Shown here in pieces: positions 5,689 to 8,885 of a stretch of 8,885 bases of DNA (within the stretch, counting starts at the first letter, position 1; the number at the start of each line of letters is the position of its first letter). The notes under the pieces were generated by a model, which made no database searches, was not told where the DNA came from, and saw nothing but the letters and a program-made list of their open reading frames with translations. Where the stretch lies: contig JAISLM010000126.1 in NCBI GenBank assembly GCA_031290855.1, positions 1 to 8,885 on the forward strand, written 5' to 3'. This stretch comes from Spirochaetaceae bacterium (GTDB lineage: Bacteria; Spirochaetota; Spirochaetia; Treponematales; Breznakiellaceae). The translations under genes were made by a program, and so were the position numbers.

Positions 5689-6417
5689 ATGATTGGAATA
5701 ATAGGCGCGATGGAAGAAGAAATTACTATCCTTCAAAACTTGATACGGGACCGCGCCACGGAAAAGATAGGCCCGTTTGAATACTTTACCGGGGGCATGG
5801 AAGGGAAAGATGTGGTGCTGTTACGCTGCGGCATAGGCAAGGCAAACGCGGCGATAGGGGCGGCCCTGTTGATAAACCGTTTCAATCCTGACCTTGTAAT
5901 AAACACGGGCTGCGCGGGCGGCGTGAATCCGGCGGGGTTTACGCCGGTTCTTAATTTCGGCGACGTTGTGGTTTCTTCGGCCCTTGTATACCACGATTTT
6001 GACATTTCGCCGTTCGGTTATGCGGCAGGGCAGATACCGGGGATGAAAGACGCCTTCTTCCATGTAGAGAAGTCCGCGATACGGACGGGCCTCCGCGCCA
6101 TAGACGAGCTAAAGAGCGAAGGCGTCCTCCCCGCCGGCCTCAACCATGTGGAAGGCCTCATCGGTTCAGGCGACGTGTTCGTCTGCGACGCCGCCAGCCT
6201 CGGCGAAATCATAAAGCGCTTCCCCGCGATACGCGCCGTCGAGATGGAAGGCGCCGCAATAGCCCACGCTTGCTCCCTGTTCGCGGTCCGCTGCCTCGTG
6301 ATCCGCGCCATGTCCGACATAGCCGGCGAAGAATCTCCTGTGAAATTCGACGAATACCTGCCCATAGCGGCGAAACATTCTTCCGAGATAGTAAAACGTA
6401 TCGTAAAACTGATCTGA
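5689..6417 (+). CDS. mtnN: 5'-methylthioadenosine/S-adenosylhomocysteine nucleosidase
   Basis: It hydrolyses MTA and SAH to adenine plus the thioribose or ribosyl-homocysteine, recycling products of polyamine synthesis and of SAM-dependent methylation. The family blocks are present: IGIIGAMEEEI (Glu10 matching the catalytic acid region), INTGCAGG (71-78), GDVVVSSALVYHD (91-103), GLIGSGDVFV (157-165), AVEMEGAAIAHAC (catalytic Glu187) and RAMSDIAGE (catalytic Asp210). Length is 242 aa against about 232 in E. coli; a few extra residues sit at 80-88 (NPAGFTPVL) just after the glycine-rich loop. AGGGGTG at 5678-5684 precedes the ATG. It starts 9 nt after the zinc-site gene, so it may belong to the same transcript, and it converges with the - strand receptor gene. 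Confidence 0.93.
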   Translation: MIGIIGAMEEEITILQNLIRDRATEKIGPFEYFTGGMEGKDVVLLRCGIGKANAAIGAALLINRFNPDLVINTGCAGGVNPAGFTPVLNFGDVVVSSALVYHDFDISPFGYAAGQIPGMKDAFFHVEKSAIRTGLRAIDELKSEGVLPAGLNHVEGLIGSGDVFVCDAASLGEIIKRFPAIRAVEMEGAAIAHACSLFAVRCLVIRAMSDIAGEESPVKFDEYLPIAAKHSSEIVKRIVKLI

Positions 6418-6459
6418 GCCCCGGCGTGACCGGGCCTTGGGGCCCTGAATCCGGAGGGC
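6418..6459. terminator. Possible hairpin terminator between convergent genes
   Basis: The 42-bp gap between two convergent stops contains GGGCC (6432-6436) facing GGCCC (6441-6445) with a 4-base loop, and an alternative pairing of GCCCC (6418-6422) with GGGGC (6439-6443). The position suits a shared terminator. No T run follows on either strand, so a classic intrinsic terminator is not shown. Confidence 0.35.
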
Positions 6460-8547
6460 TTAATCTAGTAGGGCGGAAGTCTTGGACTTCGAGTCGTCCG
6501 CAACATCGTCGAGCGAGGCGATCAGACGCCCGATAGTTTCCAGCGTTTCTATAATATCTTTTGACGACCCGCGCAGGGTTTCCGAGGATTCATTCATTGA
6601 TTGTAGATCGTGCGTCAGTTCCTTAGTCGAATCGGTCATCACGGAGTGCGACTGGATTATCTCGGAAAAACTCGCCTCGACATTGCTAACGCCGTCAATC
6701 ATCCGGCTCATAACGCCGTCCGCCTTGTTCAAAAGATCAACCGAAGCGTTTATCTGTTTTACGATACTCTTTATATTTGCCGAAATATTGTTCGCGTTAT
6801 CCGAAGTCGTAACGGCAAGGGAACGTATCTCGCCGGCAACCACCGCAAAACCCCTGCCCGAGGCCCCGGCGTGCGCCGCCTCTATCGCCGCGTTCATCGC
6901 GAGCAGGTTGGTGCTGGTCGCCACGTCGTCGATAACGTCCGCGATACCGGCGATCTCCTGCGTCGTACTTTCAACCCCGCCAAACGCTATCAAAAGCGCC
7001 TGCATATCCCTCTTCGCCTGATCAGACAACTCGGCCAGCATATCGATCACCTGCCGCTTCTGCCCGGCGGATATGCAGACCGCCTGTATCTGGTTTATCA
7101 GCCCCGACATACTTTCGCTTGAACGGTCGATAAGCTCACCCTGGTTAGAAGTCCGCCGGATATACCCGGAAACCTTATCCTGCATCGAAAGAAGAGTTTC
7201 CTTCGATTTTTCAATCTGAAACACCAGGCGATTCGCCATATCGATAGCCTGCGAGCGTATCTTTTCGTCCTCGGCGCTCTTTTCCATCAGGTAGTAAAAG
7301 CAATTTTCTTTTCTGTTGAGACCGTGGAAGATCATTTCCGCCATCAAATGACATCTTCCGTAACCGCAGGCGGAACAGTTCCGTATATCTTCCGGTTTGG
7401 TTTTCTTCATCGTTTTGAAGACCGCCTGAAGTTCCGCCTCAGTGGGCTTCTTCAAATGTTCGGCCAGTTTTCCGAGGTTCCTGTACGTGCGTGTATAGAT
7501 ACCGTCCCGCCAGTACTTTTTGATGGCGCGTTTCAGCGCCCCGCCGAAAAGCGATCTCTTGTTATGCTGAATATGCAGCTTGGCGCGTTTTGAAATTTTC
7601 GCCTCGAGGCGGTCGACCGGTTCGTCATGGTTGCCGGTACCCGGCCCGCCGTTACAGCCCGCCTCGCAGTTAAGGCAGTCGACTATGAACGGCGCGACAT
7701 TCTCTTTCAGCATATCCGGCAATTCGTTCAAGTACTTGTAAACGACATCCGTCCCCTCGATTTTTCGTACAAGCGGAATCGCGTCAGGCGCTTCGCGGGC
7801 GATCGTGTCGCGCAGCCCGCCCGGAGACGAAAACAGCACAGCCCGCTCGGCCTGCGGCCCGTCATAATTGACCGGCGGATAGGCTGAAAGACGCTCCCGG
7901 GCCGCCGCCATCCGTTCCGAAAGACGCAGCATCGTAACGTTGTACTGGACGAGGCCGGTCTCGTCAAACTCCCGCTTCTTGGCCGCGCACGGCGAGATCG
8001 CCGCAATCTTGCATTTACTGTACTTTGGAAAGAACTTTTTGATCATGACGGCGGTGTGTAGCATAGGGCTGTGGGCCGGCGCTAGCCATTTTAGAAGTTC
8101 CGGCCTGTAAATCTCGCAGTACGTTACGATAGCGGCGCAGGGCTGCGCCACGATGAGAGGCGGCTTGTTCTTTTTGGCGTGGTCAAGGTAGGACTTGACG
8201 GTAAGCTCCGCCCCGAAGGACACGTCGAAAACCGCCTTAACGCCCGCCTGCTTCAGGTAGCCGTTAAGGCGCTGAAGATCGTTGAAAACGGTGGCGGCGG
8301 CGGGCGCAACTATAGCGACAATCTCTTCTCCGGCGGCAAGGTCGGAAAAGAACTGTTCCGTATCGTCCGAGTAGGAACGCGCTCCCTGCGTACAGGCCGG
8401 GATGCAGCGCCCGCAGCCGATACAAAGCCGGTCAACCACCAGGACTTTTTCGCTTGACCCGTCGATACATGATTTTATCGGGCATACGGATATGCACAAA
8501 TGGCATCCGTTGCACTTTTCTTTGTCAACTGTTATAAGATCCGCCAA
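6460..8547 (-). CDS. FeFe-hydrogenase-like sensory protein fused to a chemotaxis (MCP) signalling domain
   Basis: This 695-aa protein has no visible membrane segment. Residues 12-52 hold two ferredoxin-type 4Fe-4S motifs (C12, C15, C18, C22; C42, C45, C48, C52). Residues about 74-310 are an H-cluster domain: AQPC (C137), SPCAAKK (C187) and CLNCEAGCNGG (C294, C298), matching the four H-cluster-binding cysteines. The proton-transfer cysteine before C137 is Pro136, and the last motif lacks the usual GGGQP ending. An extra Fe-S domain follows (C391, C394, C399, C416; CSACGYGRC). A helical coiled region (about 420-530) leads into the MCP signalling hairpin, centred on STNLLAMNAAIEAAHAG and GRGFAVVAGEIRSLA (545-578), the CheA/CheW contact site. 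Likely an H2 or redox chemoreceptor, not a bulk hydrogenase. The start is TTG with GCAGG upstream; no ATG or GTG lies in frame before the upstream stop. Confidence 0.93.
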   Translation of the reverse strand: MADLITVDKEKCNGCHLCISVCPIKSCIDGSSEKVLVVDRLCIGCGRCIPACTQGARSYSDDTEQFFSDLAAGEEIVAIVAPAAATVFNDLQRLNGYLKQAGVKAVFDVSFGAELTVKSYLDHAKKNKPPLIVAQPCAAIVTYCEIYRPELLKWLAPAHSPMLHTAVMIKKFFPKYSKCKIAAISPCAAKKREFDETGLVQYNVTMLRLSERMAAARERLSAYPPVNYDGPQAERAVLFSSPGGLRDTIAREAPDAIPLVRKIEGTDVVYKYLNELPDMLKENVAPFIVDCLNCEAGCNGGPGTGNHDEPVDRLEAKISKRAKLHIQHNKRSLFGGALKRAIKKYWRDGIYTRTYRNLGKLAEHLKKPTEAELQAVFKTMKKTKPEDIRNCSACGYGRCHLMAEMIFHGLNRKENCFYYLMEKSAEDEKIRSQAIDMANRLVFQIEKSKETLLSMQDKVSGYIRRTSNQGELIDRSSESMSGLINQIQAVCISAGQKRQVIDMLAELSDQAKRDMQALLIAFGGVESTTQEIAGIADVIDDVATSTNLLAMNAAIEAAHAGASGRGFAVVAGEIRSLAVTTSDNANNISANIKSIVKQINASVDLLNKADGVMSRMIDGVSNVEASFSEIIQSHSVMTDSTKELTHDLQSMNESSETLRGSSKDIIETLETIGRLIASLDDVADDSKSKTSALLD

Positions 8548-8767
8548 TTCAAGTACCTGCCATAAAAGAAATTTTGAGCCGTCTCGAAGCCTGTAGCCCC
8601 CAGCCCTAAGCGAAGATTTTTACATCTTATATGTTAAACCCGTCCCTGTATAGGATGCTGGCCCGCCACCGTCCGCCGCGCCGCCGGAATGGCCTTTTCG
8701 CTTCGGCGCCTTTCCACTTTTTCTCCGTCTGTTAAAGCAAACCGCGGGCACGCGCACATATATTTAC
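8548..8767. other. Divergent intergenic region
   Basis: These 220 bp separate the starts of the - strand receptor gene and the + strand gene at the right edge, so promoters for both should lie here. On the - strand a TATAAG hexamer (8626-8631) could be a -10, but no matching -35 is found at 16-18 bp. On the + strand, ATATATTT just before 8768 is A/T-rich with no clear -35. No gene, strong repeat or structured RNA is recognised. Confidence 0.5.
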
Positions 8768-8885
8768 ATGAGACATTTAAGAATGCTGAAACAGGGCGTG
8801 TGGTACGAAATCAGTACCCGCGTCAACAACAGGGAACCCCTGTTCCGAGGGTGCCGGGCGCCGGCGCTGTTTGACCGGGTGTTCC
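8768..8885 (+). CDS. N-terminus of a Y1/REP-associated (IS200-like) transposase-type protein (partial)
   Basis: An open frame runs from ATG 8768 to the window end (39 full codons) with no stop. It reads MRHLRMLKQGVWYEISTRVN, then NREPLFRG, then ALFDRVF. This resembles the first beta strand of Y1-transposase-like (REP-associated, IS200/IS605-type) proteins, which start with a short basic segment, then a V-x-Y-x-I/V-x-x-R-x-x-x-R-x-x-x-F strand. The catalytic HUH motif and tyrosine would lie beyond the window, so it is unknown whether the gene is intact. There is no clear Shine-Dalgarno. Proteins of this type process palindromic REP-like repeats, which makes the hairpin-rich repeats near 200-553 a possible partner class (inference). 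Confidence 0.55.
   Translation, partial: MRHLRMLKQGVWYEISTRVNNREPLFRGCRAPALFDRVF

Noticed and set aside
6460..8547. The receptor gene as a catalytic, energy-conserving hydrogenase
   Set aside because: The proton-transfer cysteine is absent, motif L3 is altered, no hydrogenase partner genes adjoin, and the C-terminal half is an MCP signalling domain.
6482..8596. Several + strand frames opposite the receptor gene
   Set aside because: They are antisense shadows of a continuous 695-codon gene with clear domains.
8626..8654. A - strand promoter with TATAAG before the receptor gene
   Set aside because: No -35-like hexamer lies at 16-18 bp (CCTATA there), so the match is not enough to list as a promoter.
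8689..8874. A 61-codon + strand frame starting at 8689
   Set aside because: It overlaps, in another frame, the open frame from 8768 that has transposase-like residues and no stop to the window end.

Overview
The window looks like a spirochaete chromosome, most likely a Treponema (perhaps a gut or termite-hindgut lineage). This is inferred from protein style, an operon that carries an HD-GYP gene and UPF0102 after rplS, and a cytoplasmic FeFe-hydrogenase-like chemoreceptor. I could not run a database search. No tRNA, rRNA or CRISPR array is visible.

Left edge (1-138): the last 45 codons of a glycyl-tRNA synthetase on the + strand. From 139 to about 1187 there is no intact gene. This 1 kb holds a set of hairpins (203-267), an imperfect inverted-repeat element closed by 13-bp arms (316-446), a perfect 46-bp palindrome (508-553), the helix-turn-helix end of an IS30-type transposase (572-838), and the decayed C-terminal end of an IS4-type transposase with its YREK signature (about 840-1157). 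It is an insertion-sequence graveyard that reaches to within about 30 bp of rpsP.

Centre (1188-5679): a tightly packed + strand operon. It runs rpsP (S16), khpA (KH protein), rimM, trmD, rplS (L19), an HD-GYP phosphodiesterase-like gene, a YraN/UPF0102 gene, a 63-aa protein resembling the C-terminal part of FlgM, and a basic protein with a CxxC...HxxC zinc-site pattern. Most neighbours overlap by 4-26 nt or are separated by only about 20 nt, so the ribosome and tRNA maturation block appears co-transcribed with a c-di-GMP-type signalling gene and accessory genes. An MTA/SAH nucleosidase gene (mtnN, 5689-6417) follows after 9 nt.

Right part: a large - strand gene (6460-8547) converges on mtnN. 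It encodes a soluble protein with two ferredoxin-type 4Fe-4S motifs, an H-cluster domain resembling sensory FeFe hydrogenases, a further Fe-S cysteine domain, and a methyl-accepting chemotaxis signalling domain. It is the most interesting object here: a candidate H2 or redox chemoreceptor. At the right edge a + strand gene begins at 8768; its N-terminus resembles Y1/REP-associated (IS200-like) transposases and runs off the window.
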